A stretch of DNA of 64,000 bases from Muribaculaceae bacterium (GCA_009775265.1 VSPG01000003.1:45448-109447); one strand, 5' to 3'. Shown: positions 18,907 to 27,624, counted from the first letter of the stretch. Numbers and translations are program-made. Notes: generated from the letters alone by a model not told the origin.

Positions 18907-18945
18907 AGCGTCCGTCGTTGCATATGCAACGACGGACGCTTGCTT
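18907..18945 (+). terminator. Strong intrinsic terminator after tRNA-Glu copy 2
   Basis: A perfect 17-bp palindrome (18907-18923 with 18924-18940) followed by TGCTTTTT. It ends the tRNA-Glu/rpsT/tRNA-Glu transcript and marks the edge of the AT-rich segment that follows. Bases 18946-19158 hold no gene that I can support. Confidence 0.88.
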
Positions 18946-19158
18946 TTTATAAACGTGTGTATGAAAATTCATGCAATGTATATAGCCACCGCTCCCGCAA
19001 ACCGCAAACTCGAAGTTCCTCATCAGTTTTCACACATAAAACAGCAATAATAAAGACACATTATACGCACGTAATACATAAATTGTAAGCAGTTTACAAT
19101 TATCAAAATTTTTTATGTTAAAAAAATAAAAGAAATAATATTTAAAATATTTTTCTCT

Positions 19159-19166
19159 TATATTTG
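19159..19166 (+). promoter_or_regulatory. -7 promoter box (TATATTTG) for the broken C10 protease gene
   Basis: TATATTTG 17 nt before the ATG at 19184. The same box, TATATTTG, stands in front of the intact paralogue (27584-27591). Confidence 0.55.
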
Positions 19167-19183
19167 CAAAAACATCCAATATC

Positions 19184-20398
19184 ATGAAAAACACAATCAC
19201 AAATTTAATTCTCGCGCTATCCCTGATTTTGAGTTCTTGCTCAGATATAGAGCACTCATAAACTTTGGCGAATCAAATATCATTCAATAATCAATATAGT
19301 AGCGTTATCAGCATGGCGACTGAAGCTTTTCGTGCTACCACAGACAACTCGCGCTCGACAGAAGCCCTAATTGTCGGCGAAGTTTTGCCATGGATGACAA
19401 AAGACATATACCCTGACTATTGTACTAATTCGCGCACGAATAAACATCTTCCCGATACGCTTCTTTATATCGTAAACTTTAAAAACGAGAGTGGATATGT
19501 TATTGTATCAGACAACGATTATCTGAAAAGTGTAGTCGCTATTGTACCTAATGCGAACTTAAACCCAAAAGACAATATTGATAACCCTGGATTTAAATAT
19601 TATCTTGAAATCTATAAAGAATCACTGCAAAACAACATTATAAACAAAACATTTAATCTTGAGGATTTTGCCGATTATATAAGCGTCAAAAATCCTTACG
19701 AAGGAAGTAGCAGCGAATGGGTAACCGTAACGGAATACCCAAATAAACTTATACAGGAATGGGGACAAAGAGCGCCATATAATCGTTATTGCTTCACTAC
19801 AAACGGAGAACAAGCATTAGCCGGATGTTTGCCCATAGCATTCGCTCAAGTCCTCACCTATTATGAATACCCCGAAATTATAAATGGCTATAAAATAAAT
19901 TGGGCTAACACCCATTTTAAATACCCTCGGAGCATAGTCGAAGAAGAGGCTGCTGCACGTTTAGTGCATGAATTAGGTGTCCTTTCCGACGCATCATATG
20001 GCACATCAACTACTTCCGCAAAAGTTTTAAGCATGAATAACCAATTAACTAAATGGGGATACACCTTTAGATATAATGAATTCGCTACTGAATATATGAT
20101 GATACATAACCTATATGAGTATGGGCCGGCTCTTATGTACGGGGCATCTCGCAACCCCTCCACAGGCACTTATATAGGGGCACATGAATGGGTTATAGAT
20201 GGAGCTTTGGCTCAAAGAAAAGTCATAGACGGAAAGGAGCAGATACGTTTTCTTTATCATTGCAACTGGGGGTGGAATGGAAATAGTAACGGATATTTTT
20301 TGAGTGGAGCCTTCAATCCTTATGGAGAATCCAATCACACCTATAAGTTCAATTACAACGTCAAAGCCACATATTTTATTAAGAAACCACAAACCTAA
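19184..20398 (+). pseudogene. C10 (streptopain-like) cysteine protease lipoprotein, interrupted by an in-frame stop
   Basis: From ATG 19184 the frame reads a lipoprotein signal (MKNTITNLILALSLILSSCS), then IEHS, then a TAA at 19259-19261 (codon 26); the same frame then stays open for 379 codons to 20398. The second part has the Spi/InpA-like propeptide (DTLLYIVNF, GYVIVSDN) and the C10 catalytic domain: Cys215 in ALAGCLPIAF, His334 in GAHEWVIDGA and the CNWGWNG segment. Only the stop codon separates signal from protease, so this is a recent nonsense mutation, a sequencing error or recoding. Weak reinitiation at TTG 19265 would give a cytoplasmic protein. The gene is far more AT-rich than its neighbours. 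Its intact paralogue is at 27625. Confidence 0.85.
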
Positions 20399-20403
20399 CA
20401 AAT

Positions 20404-21099
20404 ATGAAAACATTCACTTTTTTTTCAATAATAGCGGGGATAACTTTCGCAATGAGTGCAGCCGGATGCTCTGATGCCGATTCCGAAAACCAGTTGCTGC
20501 CCGACGATTCGCGCGGCGAACAGAGTGAAATATCTTACGACAACAGGTTTCCATTTCATGTATGGAAAGACGCAGAAGGGGAGATGCGTCATGACATCGA
20601 TTTTGAAAACGGACCGTTCCCGGAAACAGACAAACTGCGCAACTGCATAGTGGGACACGGATGGATGCTTGACAAATGTTACACTTATGACATTGCAGAC
20701 CAGAAACCGGATGGGACAAAGGTGTACAAATTTCATGAAACGTCTCACATCTTATTTATAGTGGGCGGAGATCTATCGCCGCGCTTCTTTTTCAAAGACA
20801 ATTCAAATGCCGTAGGCTACTACAAATGGTGGCCCACCCACGAATCTTTCGACGAAGTGCCGACGGAGCCGCTTTTCAGCCGCGAAGAACATCTGTACAC
20901 CTACGACAACCGCACCGGCGTTCTTGATTTCTATATACTCAAATGGTATCAGATAATATATGCAGACAAAGACAATCTATGGTTCGGATTACCATGCTAC
21001 GATCGCGGATTCCAATTCCTCCACTACGTCAAGGCCGACCCCGAAATTGTGGCCGGATGGGACGTGGAGTACGACAAGCACCAATCTCCACTTAGCTGA
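20404..21099 (+). CDS. Partner lipoprotein of the C10 protease module, copy 1
   Basis: 231 aa. A lipoprotein signal with lipobox SAAGC precedes an acidic linker. I do not recognise a family, but it is clearly paralogous to the protein at 28809: both share YDxRFP-x-xW-D-x-x-G-x-M-x-x-DID, GWxxxxxYxYDI, HxYTYDNxTGxL with a following W(Y/W)Q, and a C-terminal A(D/T)P(E/D)xVAxW. It starts 5 nt after the protease stop, so the two are cotranscribed. Codon and base use are closer to the chromosome than those of the protease gene. Possible roles are inhibitor, chaperone or surface partner of the protease; none is proven. It does not look like the short Spi/Bfi-type inhibitors known from Bacteroides fragilis. 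Confidence 0.75.
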   Translation: MKTFTFFSIIAGITFAMSAAGCSDADSENQLLPDDSRGEQSEISYDNRFPFHVWKDAEGEMRHDIDFENGPFPETDKLRNCIVGHGWMLDKCYTYDIADQKPDGTKVYKFHETSHILFIVGGDLSPRFFFKDNSNAVGYYKWWPTHESFDEVPTEPLFSREEHLYTYDNRTGVLDFYILKWYQIIYADKDNLWFGLPCYDRGFQFLHYVKADPEIVAGWDVEYDKHQSPLS

Positions 21100-21117
21100 G
21101 AAGCTATGCCCGTAACA

Positions 21118-21170
21118 TATGTCGACTCCGTACAGAGCCCAACGAACGGCTTTCGTACGGAGTCGACATA
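21118..21170. terminator. Bidirectional hairpin between partner lipoprotein and ferritin
   Basis: A perfect 16-bp stem (21118-21133 with 21155-21170) with a 21-nt loop between the convergent genes. T-runs are short on both sides. Confidence 0.65.
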
Positions 21171-21192
21171 AATATATGCCTATATCGACAGG

Positions 21193-21714
21193 TCAGGCTT
21201 TGGCTGCGAGAGGCGCGGGCACGTTGTAGACACGCGCTCCAAGCTCCTGGTCCATCATGTACAATCCGAATCCGTTGTCGCCGATGAGTTTCAGACGGTC
21301 AATCATATTTTTGGCCGTTTCCTCCTCTTCCACCTGCTCATTTACAAACCAGTCGAGCATCCCGCGCGTAGCATAGTCATGCTCTGCCTCGGCGAGGGCA
21401 TAAAGGTCGTTGATCAGAGCCGTCACTTTCCGTTCGTGGGCAAGAGTGTCCTCAAACACACAAAGCGGGCATTTCCACTCGGTGGGCACGGCATCGATAG
21501 CTTTGAGCACCACGCGTCCGCCGCGGCTCACCACATAGTTCATGAAAATTTCGGCATGGGCCTGCTCTTCCTTGAACTGGATGCGGAACCAGTTGGCGAA
21601 CCCCGCATGGCCTGCGTCTTCAAGCTGCATGGCCATAGACAGATAGAGATATGCGCTCCACAGCTCTGCATTTATCTGAGCGTTGATGGCATCGTTGATT
21701 TTGTTGTTCAGCAT
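21193..21714 (-). CDS. ftnA: Ferritin
   Basis: 173 aa, the length of bacterial non-haem ferritins. Ferroxidase residues are visible: Glu in INAELWSAYLYLSM, Glu/His in FKEEQAHAEIF, Glu in LAEAEHDYAT and the QVEEEETAKN segment. It should store iron as a 24-mer in the cytosol. An internal insertion (PTEWKCPLCVFEDT) carries a CxxC pair, which is not typical of E. coli FtnA. The start ATG 21714 begins MLNNKINDAIN; a TTG 9 nt upstream is less likely. Confidence 0.95.
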   Translation of the reverse strand: MLNNKINDAINAQINAELWSAYLYLSMAMQLEDAGHAGFANWFRIQFKEEQAHAEIFMNYVVSRGGRVVLKAIDAVPTEWKCPLCVFEDTLAHERKVTALINDLYALAEAEHDYATRGMLDWFVNEQVEEEETAKNMIDRLKLIGDNGFGLYMMDQELGARVYNVPAPLAAKA

Positions 21715-21750
21715 AATCGTCAATTTTATATGTTGTCATATTATGAACAA

Positions 21751-21758
21751 CAAAGATA
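21751..21758 (-). promoter_or_regulatory. -7 promoter box (TATCTTTG) for ferritin
   Basis: Minus-strand TATCTTTG 36 nt before the ferritin ATG. Confidence 0.6.
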
Positions 21759-21832
21759 CACCACAGCCTTTTAACTTCCAAAAAAAAATCCAACCGCGAA
21801 TCCCGCGCCAAGGATATGTACGGAATTTTTCG

Positions 21833-21840
21833 TACCTTTG
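21833..21840 (+). promoter_or_regulatory. -7 promoter box (TACCTTTG) for the lamin-tail-like protein gene
   Basis: TACCTTTG 31 nt before ATG 21872. The 16 bases beginning here (box plus YACGACTC) are nearly the same as those at 42472-42487. Confidence 0.6.
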
Positions 21841-21871
21841 CACGACTCCAATAAAAATCACATTTCATCGT

Positions 21872-23689
21872 ATGAGAAAACTTTTCCTTACCTTCATGCT
21901 GGCGGCTGCCTGCACGGAGGCTGTCGTTGCGTCCGAACTTGTGCCTGTGCTTCAGGAAGGTTTCATCAAGTGCACGAGCGAAGTAATCCAGGGCGGATAC
22001 TTCGCCGAGTCCAACTTCTTCGAGACCGAGGATGCCGACAACCCCGGGTGGACAACCAACTATGCCTACTACAGCGAACGCGCCCTCAAGTTCAGCGCCA
22101 AGACAAAACCTGCCGGCTATGCCGTGACACCCGCCCTCGAATTCTCCGCCGCTACGGCACAGACCGTGGTCGTGCGCTTCCGCGCACAGACATGGGCCCA
22201 CAAGGATGACAAGCTCAATGTGTGCGTGCAGGTGGAAGGCGACCCGTCCACGATGCAGAGCGTTGACGCGGACGCCTCGACAAACGTGGCCGACCGCAGC
22301 GAGGAGCCGTTCGAACTCACCTTCACCAATGTGCCCACAGGCAGCAAATTCCGTTTCTATCCCGAAAAGAAAGAAGGCGCCGTGCAGGACCGCTGGTTCC
22401 TTTCCGACGTGGTGATTCTTGAAGAATGTGACGCAGCAGCCGGACCGCACATCTACACCTCGGCAGGCTACCAGCGCTTTGCCGACATAATGGCAGGCAA
22501 CGACAGCGAGATCCGCACCATTGAGGTGGGCGCCGCCGGAATCGGCGACGACCTCAGCGTCGAGCTGCCCGAGAACTCGTCGTACAGCGTAGAGAAGACC
22601 GCGTGGGACGCACGTCGCGGCGGCACACTCTCGCTCCGCTTCGACCCCATGGTCGCCGGCAACTGCGAGGAACAGCTCACCATAAGCGCCGGCAACACCG
22701 TTCACACAGTGCTGCTGCGCGGCTTTGCAAAAGTATACACTCCCGTGGCCAAACCCGCCACAAACGTGCAGGCTTCATCGTTCACAGCCAATTGGGAACG
22801 CGTAGCCGGGCTTGAAAGCATCGTGCTGACCGTCTACACCAAAGAAAACGGCCCCCTCGTGGCTTCCGACCTCATGTTCACGAAATATATCGAAGGAAAA
22901 AGCAACAACCGCGCTGTCGAAATCTTCAACGGCACCGGCCGCGAAATTTCGCTCGACGGCTACCGGCTGCTCATGGAAAGCAACGGAGCCGGCGGTTACA
23001 CCTTCGGAGAATACAAATTTCCGGCAGACGCCAAAGTGGCCGACGGCGGCACATTCACCCTATGCAACGCACAATACGGCGCCCTGCGCGACATAGCCGA
23101 CGCCACCATAGGCTTCAGCGACGGCGGATATGCCAACATCATGACGTTCACCGGCGATGACGCCATAGGCCTGTTCGCCCCTGACGGCACGCTTGTCGAC
23201 GCCGTCGGCTACGAAAGCACCGACGTCAACGATGAAGTGAGCGGCAACTGGGGACAGGACAAATCCTTCTACCGCAAATCCTCGAGCTACGAACCCTCCG
23301 ACAAATTCCGTATCGACCAGTGGGAAGAACACCCCATGGACTATTGCGAAGGCTACGGCACGCACACCATGGATGCCACAGGCCTCGTAAAGCGTGAGAT
23401 CAAACGCATCACGCTCGAACGCGGCGCCACATCGGCCATCGTCGAAGGCATACCCGAGAACACCCCCTGCTACTATACCGTGCAGGGTCTGTCAGGCGCC
23501 ACAAAGACGCTCGTTTCGGCTGAAATAGCAGTCAACAACGCCGGCAGCGGCATCACCGACATCACCGGCGACAGCGCCGACGCTCCCGCCGAGTACTACA
23601 ACCTCCAGGGCATACGCGTGCACAACCCCGCCCACGGCGAAATGTACATCGTTCGCCAGGGAGCCAAAGCAGCCAAAGTGGTGTTCTGA
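21872..23689 (+). CDS. Large secreted protein with lamin-tail-like domain and 'LQG' C-terminal tail
   Basis: 605 aa with an N-terminal signal peptide (MRKLFLTFMLAAACTEAVVA). The first 200 residues look like a beta-sandwich (choice-of-anchor type). About residues 330-480 resemble a lamin tail domain: TKYIEGKSNNRAVEIFNGTG, LDGYRL and GTLVDAVGYES. Fibronectin-III-like strands follow. The end (EYYNLQGIRV, then YIVRQGAKAAKVVF) is a short tail also seen in the protein at 40344 and common in Bacteroidales secreted proteins; it resembles a reduced T9SS-type tail. Likely surface or outer-membrane-vesicle protein of unknown function. The frame extends upstream to 21683, but ATG 21872 starts the signal peptide. 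Confidence 0.8.
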   Translation: MRKLFLTFMLAAACTEAVVASELVPVLQEGFIKCTSEVIQGGYFAESNFFETEDADNPGWTTNYAYYSERALKFSAKTKPAGYAVTPALEFSAATAQTVVVRFRAQTWAHKDDKLNVCVQVEGDPSTMQSVDADASTNVADRSEEPFELTFTNVPTGSKFRFYPEKKEGAVQDRWFLSDVVILEECDAAAGPHIYTSAGYQRFADIMAGNDSEIRTIEVGAAGIGDDLSVELPENSSYSVEKTAWDARRGGTLSLRFDPMVAGNCEEQLTISAGNTVHTVLLRGFAKVYTPVAKPATNVQASSFTANWERVAGLESIVLTVYTKENGPLVASDLMFTKYIEGKSNNRAVEIFNGTGREISLDGYRLLMESNGAGGYTFGEYKFPADAKVADGGTFTLCNAQYGALRDIADATIGFSDGGYANIMTFTGDDAIGLFAPDGTLVDAVGYESTDVNDEVSGNWGQDKSFYRKSSSYEPSDKFRIDQWEEHPMDYCEGYGTHTMDATGLVKREIKRITLERGATSAIVEGIPENTPCYYTVQGLSGATKTLVSAEIAVNNAGSGITDITGDSADAPAEYYNLQGIRVHNPAHGEMYIVRQGAKAAKVVF

Positions 23690-23711
23690 TTGCCCATACC
23701 ACACATATGAA

Positions 23712-23746
23712 TCCCGTGCGAGAACACCTCCCGCACGGGATTTTTT
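23712..23746 (+). terminator. Intrinsic terminator
   Basis: A 9-bp GC-rich perfect stem (23712-23720 with 23732-23740) followed by six T, after the lamin-tail-like gene. Confidence 0.88.
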
Positions 23747-23802
23747 CATGCGCCTTGTGCCGGACGCGGGCGTGCGCGCACCATATTGTCGAATTATTTG
23801 TT

Positions 23803-23810
23803 TAAATTTG
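23803..23810 (+). promoter_or_regulatory. -7 promoter box (TAAATTTG) for the zinc metallopeptidase gene
   Basis: TAAATTTG 22 nt before ATG 23833; no good -33 match at the right distance. Confidence 0.5.
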
Positions 23811-23832
23811 TAGACTCTAACAAGCTCCTATC

Positions 23833-24711
23833 ATGAGACTAAACGGAAGAAGACTCAGCAGCAACGTAAGCGACCGCCGCGGCAGCGGCACAGGTCGCAA
23901 AATCGGAATCGGCGGCGGCATCGTGGGCGTAATCATCATAGCGGTGATGACACTGCTCAACGGTGGCGGCGTGGGCGACATCGTGCAGAACGTCGTGAAC
24001 CAGGGCAGCATAAGCCTCGGAGGCGACATGCAGCCCGAACAACAGCTCACGGCCGAGGACCAGCGCCTGTTCGACCTCGCCTCGAAAGTGCTCGCAGGCA
24101 CCGAAGACGTGTGGACGCAGGAATTCCGCCGACAAGGCTGGGGCGAATACGAGTGCCCGAAGATGGTGGTGTACAGCGGCGCCGTCAACAGCGGCTGCGG
24201 CCACGCCACCTCGCAGGTAGGGCCATTCTACTGTTCGGCCGACGAGACCGTCTACATAGACCTCGACTTCTTCAAAGACATGGAACGCAACATCGGAGCC
24301 GGGGGCGATTTTGCCTACGCCTACGTGATAGCACACGAAGTGGGCCACCATGTGCAGCACCTGCTCGGCACTCTCGACAAAGCCCACCGGGCCATGAGCG
24401 GCATGAGCGAACGCGAGAGCAACCGCACAAGCGTGCGCCTCGAACTGCAGGCCGACTTCTACGCCGGGGTGTGGGCCAACCGCGACAACGCCCTTTTCGG
24501 AAGCCTCGAGCCCGGCGACGCCGAGCGCGCGATAGCCGCCGCGTCGAAAATCGGCGACGACTATCTGCAACGCAAAGCCTACGGACGCGAAATGCCTGAC
24601 TCGTTCAACCACGGACGCTCATCGCAGCGTGTGGCATGGCTCAAGAAAGGCCTTGCCACAGGCGACCCGGCGCAGGGCGACACCTTCACTCCCGCCTACG
24701 ATGAGCTTTGA
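23833..24711 (+). CDS. Neutral zinc metallopeptidase (YpfJ family)
   Basis: 292 aa. One N-terminal membrane helix (IGIGGGIVGVIIIAVMTLL) after a basic cytoplasmic start RRLSSNVSDRRGSG, which is the usual opening of the family. Zinc motif HExxH is in IAHEVGHHVQ near residues 169-173, and a third ligand is likely the Glu in ELQADFYAGVW. It should be a membrane-anchored peptidase facing the periplasm. Its last 11 bases overlap the start of ribD, so the two are translationally coupled although unrelated in function. Confidence 0.9.
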   Translation: MRLNGRRLSSNVSDRRGSGTGRKIGIGGGIVGVIIIAVMTLLNGGGVGDIVQNVVNQGSISLGGDMQPEQQLTAEDQRLFDLASKVLAGTEDVWTQEFRRQGWGEYECPKMVVYSGAVNSGCGHATSQVGPFYCSADETVYIDLDFFKDMERNIGAGGDFAYAYVIAHEVGHHVQHLLGTLDKAHRAMSGMSERESNRTSVRLELQADFYAGVWANRDNALFGSLEPGDAERAIAAASKIGDDYLQRKAYGREMPDSFNHGRSSQRVAWLKKGLATGDPAQGDTFTPAYDEL

Positions 24712-25717
24712 CGAAAAATACATGCGCCGCGCCCTGCAACTCGCGGCCCTCGGCGAGGCGCACGCTGCACCCAACCCCATGGTAGGCGCCGTGATTGTGG
24801 CTCCCGACGGGCGCATAATCGGCGAAGGATGGCACCGGCGCTGCGGCGAGGGACACGCCGAAGTGAACGCCATAGCCTCCGTGGCCGACCGCGACGCGCT
24901 CCGCACCGCCACGATGTACGTCACCCTCGAGCCTTGCTCGCACTGGGGACGCACACCGCCATGCGCACGTCTCATCATCGACTGCGGCATCCCGCGCGTG
25001 GCCGTGGCTGCCACCGACCCATTCCCGGCGGTGAGCGGCCGGGGCATCGCCATGCTGCGCGAAGCAGGAGTGGAAGTGCTCACAGGCATGCTCGCCGAAG
25101 ACAGCCTGAGCCTGAACGCGCGGTTTATAACAGCCCACACGCGGCAGCGCCCGTTCACCATGCTGAAATGGGCGCAGAGCGCCGACGGCTACCTCGACCG
25201 CCGACGCGCCGACGGCGCACCGGCTGCACGCATCTCAACCCCGCTCACACAGCTGCTCATGCACCGCAGCCGCAGCCGCTTCGACGCGATACTCGTTGGC
25301 AGCGGAACAGTGCTCGCCGACAATCCGCGCCTCGACGCCCGTCTCTGGCCCGGAGGACGTGCGCCCCGCCCCGCCGTGGCCGACCGCCGACGCCGGGTAG
25401 CGCCGTCGGCGCATGTCATGCAGCGATCGCCCCTGCTGCTGCACGACGCCGACACCCCGGCCGAAATCCTGGCCACGCTATACCGCGAGGGCATAACATC
25501 GGTAATGGTGGAAGGCGGCTCAGCCCTGCTGCATTCCTTTGCCGAAAGCGGTCTGTGGGATGTGGCGCGCGTGGAAGTGTCGCCCGCGCGGTTCGGCACC
25601 GGCGGCGCATCGCCTGCGCCATGCCTCGGGCAAGAACCGCTACGCGCCGAATGCGTCGACGGAAACAACATATTCTTTTATTCCAACAATCCTCTTGTCG
25701 ACGTTAAAAAGCTATAA
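24701..25717 (+). CDS. ribD: Bifunctional riboflavin biosynthesis deaminase/reductase RibD
   Basis: 338 aa. N-terminal deaminase: PNPMVGAV, GHAEVNAI and EPCSHWGRTPPC give the His and two Cys zinc ligands and the proton-shuttle Glu. C-terminal reductase: TMLKWAQSADGYL, then DAILVGSGTVLADNPRLD, then SVMVEGGSALL. It performs two steps of riboflavin synthesis (pyrimidine deamination and ribosyl side-chain reduction). Start ATG 24701 is chosen because MSFDEKYMRRALQLA matches the family; it overlaps the metallopeptidase gene by 11 bases. No FMN riboswitch is visible, consistent with an internal operon position. Confidence 0.95.
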   Translation: MSFDEKYMRRALQLAALGEAHAAPNPMVGAVIVAPDGRIIGEGWHRRCGEGHAEVNAIASVADRDALRTATMYVTLEPCSHWGRTPPCARLIIDCGIPRVAVAATDPFPAVSGRGIAMLREAGVEVLTGMLAEDSLSLNARFITAHTRQRPFTMLKWAQSADGYLDRRRADGAPAARISTPLTQLLMHRSRSRFDAILVGSGTVLADNPRLDARLWPGGRAPRPAVADRRRRVAPSAHVMQRSPLLLHDADTPAEILATLYREGITSVMVEGGSALLHSFAESGLWDVARVEVSPARFGTGGASPAPCLGQEPLRAECVDGNNIFFYSNNPLVDVKKL

Positions 25718-25752
25718 AAACATATTATTTATCGCCAAATCACCGCAAATTC

Positions 25753-25813
25753 TTGCCCACTTGAATGCAAAACTTTAATTTTGCACATTGAAATAATGCT
25801 ATCACATGACTAA
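25753..25813 (+). promoter_or_regulatory. Promoter/leader repeat, copy A (TTG-20-TAATTTTG)
   Basis: TTG at 25753-25755, a 20-nt spacer and TAATTTTG at 25776-25783, giving a start near 25789. The segment 25753-25793 has 36 of 41 bases in common with 29669-29709, and a further block (25799-25813 with 29716-29730) differs at one base. In this copy the second block contains the ATG start codon of the downstream gene. Confidence 0.7.
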
Positions 25814-27308
25814 AAACATAGCTATCAGCATGGCTGCGGCAGCACTTCTCGCCGGCGCGGCCGCCTGCAACAGCGACACAGAATACCACACCGAACTCGA
25901 CGGCAGCGCAATGGTGAGGACGTTCTCCCTCGTCGAGAACAACAAAATCCTTGCCGACCTCGACAGCGTGTATTTCTCCATCGACCTCGTGAGCGGCGAC
26001 ATATTCAACGCCGATTCCCTGCCCATGGGCACACGAATAAACGGAATCGCCGCCAACATCGTCACAGACAACGCTTCGGAAATCACCCTCCGCATCCCCC
26101 GCGAGGGCAAACCCGACTCCGTGGTCAACTACCTCGAGCACTCCGCCGACACCATCGACTTCTCGCAGGGCCCCGTGCGCGTGGAAGTGGTTTCGCTTAG
26201 CGGGGCCACCAAAAAGGAATACAAAGTGCGCATCAACGTGCACAAAGTTAAAAGCGACTCACTCTGCTGGGGCGAAACGGCATTCGCTCCGCTGCCCGCG
26301 CCGGCATCGGCCACCGCGCAGCGCACCGTGCAGCAGGGCGGAGTGGCCTATACCTTCAGTTCGGGCGCCAACGGCAGCCATAGCGTGGCTGCCACAAGCG
26401 ACTTCGCCGCATGGATGCCGCAGGAGTTCACACCCGGCTTCGACATGGACATGAACAGCATCGTGGCCACGCCCGACGCATTCTATGCGCTCTCATCCGA
26501 CGGCACCCTCCACAAAGCTTCCGACGCCGCCGGCCCGTGGAGCGCTACATACGCCAGATTCCACAGCCTGTACGGCGCCTACGGCGACATGGTCGTGGGA
26601 TGCACCGAGACACAGGGCAAATACGCCATCGACACATACCCGTCAGTCAACCACGTCATCGGCATGCCCGAAGGCATGCCCGTCAGCGGCTTCTCCCCCG
26701 CCGTCACGCTTACCACCACCGACGGCTCCGCCGAGCAGATGGTGATTACCGGCGGACGCTGCGCCGACGGCACACTGTCAGCCGCCACATTCGGGTTCGA
26801 CGGCAACTCGTGGGTGCGACTCAGCAACAAACCTATGCCCAAAGCCCTCGAGGGTGTGGCAGTGGCTCCCTACTATTCGCTACGCAACCAGGCCATAGAG
26901 TGGCGCGTCGACGTGCTGCCCACGCTTCTTGCATTCGGAGGCACCGACGCAAAAGGCGAAATCAACGACATCGTGTACATGAGCCGCGACTGGGGCATGC
27001 ACTGGCAGAAAGCCGACTCGCTGCTGCAGCCGGGTCGTCATATGCCCGCCGTCACAGGCGCGCAGGCGCTCGTGGCTCCGCGCCGCATGAGCATCGCCCG
27101 AAGTTCGGCATGGACCGAACTCGGCGCTCCCCGTCTGCCCATCGGGGCACGTTTCGAGACTGCTGCCAATTCGCGGGCCACAACTCCCATCACCGAATGG
27201 GACGCCCCATACATCTACATCTTCGGCGGCTACGAAGCCGACGGCTCCCTCAACCGGGGTCTGTGGCGCGGTGTAATCAACCGCTTTACCTTCAAGCCCA
27301 TCCAGTAG
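25806..27308 (+). CDS. DUF6242-like lipoprotein with kelch-like repeats
   Basis: 500 aa lipoprotein: signal MTKNIAISMAAAALLAGAAAC. An N-terminal beta domain (about residues 30-150; TRINGIAANIVTDNASEITL) is followed by a propeller-like region with repeats of the type FGFDGNSWVRLSNKPMP, LLAFGGTDAKGEINDIVYMS and IYIFGGYEADGSLN. This layout matches a Bacteroidales family annotated as DUF6242. Function unknown; it should be anchored in the outer membrane and exposed. The gene has a duplicated promoter sequence and ends before a long perfect inverted repeat. Confidence 0.75.
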   Translation: MTKNIAISMAAAALLAGAAACNSDTEYHTELDGSAMVRTFSLVENNKILADLDSVYFSIDLVSGDIFNADSLPMGTRINGIAANIVTDNASEITLRIPREGKPDSVVNYLEHSADTIDFSQGPVRVEVVSLSGATKKEYKVRINVHKVKSDSLCWGETAFAPLPAPASATAQRTVQQGGVAYTFSSGANGSHSVAATSDFAAWMPQEFTPGFDMDMNSIVATPDAFYALSSDGTLHKASDAAGPWSATYARFHSLYGAYGDMVVGCTETQGKYAIDTYPSVNHVIGMPEGMPVSGFSPAVTLTTTDGSAEQMVITGGRCADGTLSAATFGFDGNSWVRLSNKPMPKALEGVAVAPYYSLRNQAIEWRVDVLPTLLAFGGTDAKGEINDIVYMSRDWGMHWQKADSLLQPGRHMPAVTGAQALVAPRRMSIARSSAWTELGAPRLPIGARFETAANSRATTPITEWDAPYIYIFGGYEADGSLNRGLWRGVINRFTFKPIQ

Positions 27309-27337
27309 CACCCGGCAGCCGCACCGGCGGCAAGATT

Positions 27338-27390
27338 CAATACCACCCCGGGCAGTGACTGCGACGCAGTCACTGCCCGGGGTGGTATTG
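27338..27390. repeat. Perfect 26-bp inverted repeat (1-nt centre)
   Basis: Arms 27338-27363 and 27365-27390 are perfectly complementary around a single A. It lies 30 nt after the DUF6242-like gene and may act as terminator, but on the plus strand it is followed by an A-run and not a T-run. The rest of 27391-27583 is AT-rich with no gene seen. Confidence 0.8.
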
Positions 27391-27583
27391 AGGCCTCAAA
27401 AAAAAGCAGAGCCACACCCAGTCAACTCTTTAACACAAACAATTACAGACAGCGGATACATATAAGACACTACATATAATTAACACATATCGCTAAGCAT
27501 CATGTATTTGAATATTAGCAAATTATTATAGTTAAATTTTATTAACAACAATATAATATTCTCTATTATTGTAATTTATTGGC

Positions 27584-27591
27584 TATATTTG
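27584..27591 (+). promoter_or_regulatory. -7 promoter box (TATATTTG) for the intact C10 protease gene
   Basis: TATATTTG 33 nt before ATG 27625. The open frame begins earlier (TTG 27589, ATG 27601), but the first overlaps this box and the second would add eight residues before the signal peptide. Confidence 0.6.
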
Positions 27592-27624
27592 CTAAATCTA
27601 ATGCCAATTAACAAAGTAGACCTT

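Noticed and set aside
18447..18907. tRNA-Glu direct repeats as attachment sites of an integrated element
   Set aside because: Only rpsT, a core ribosomal gene, lies between them, and no integrase is near; a tandem duplication is simpler.
24629..24711. FMN riboswitch upstream of ribD
   Set aside because: ribD overlaps the end of the metallopeptidase gene, leaving no space, and no RFN-like sequence is seen.
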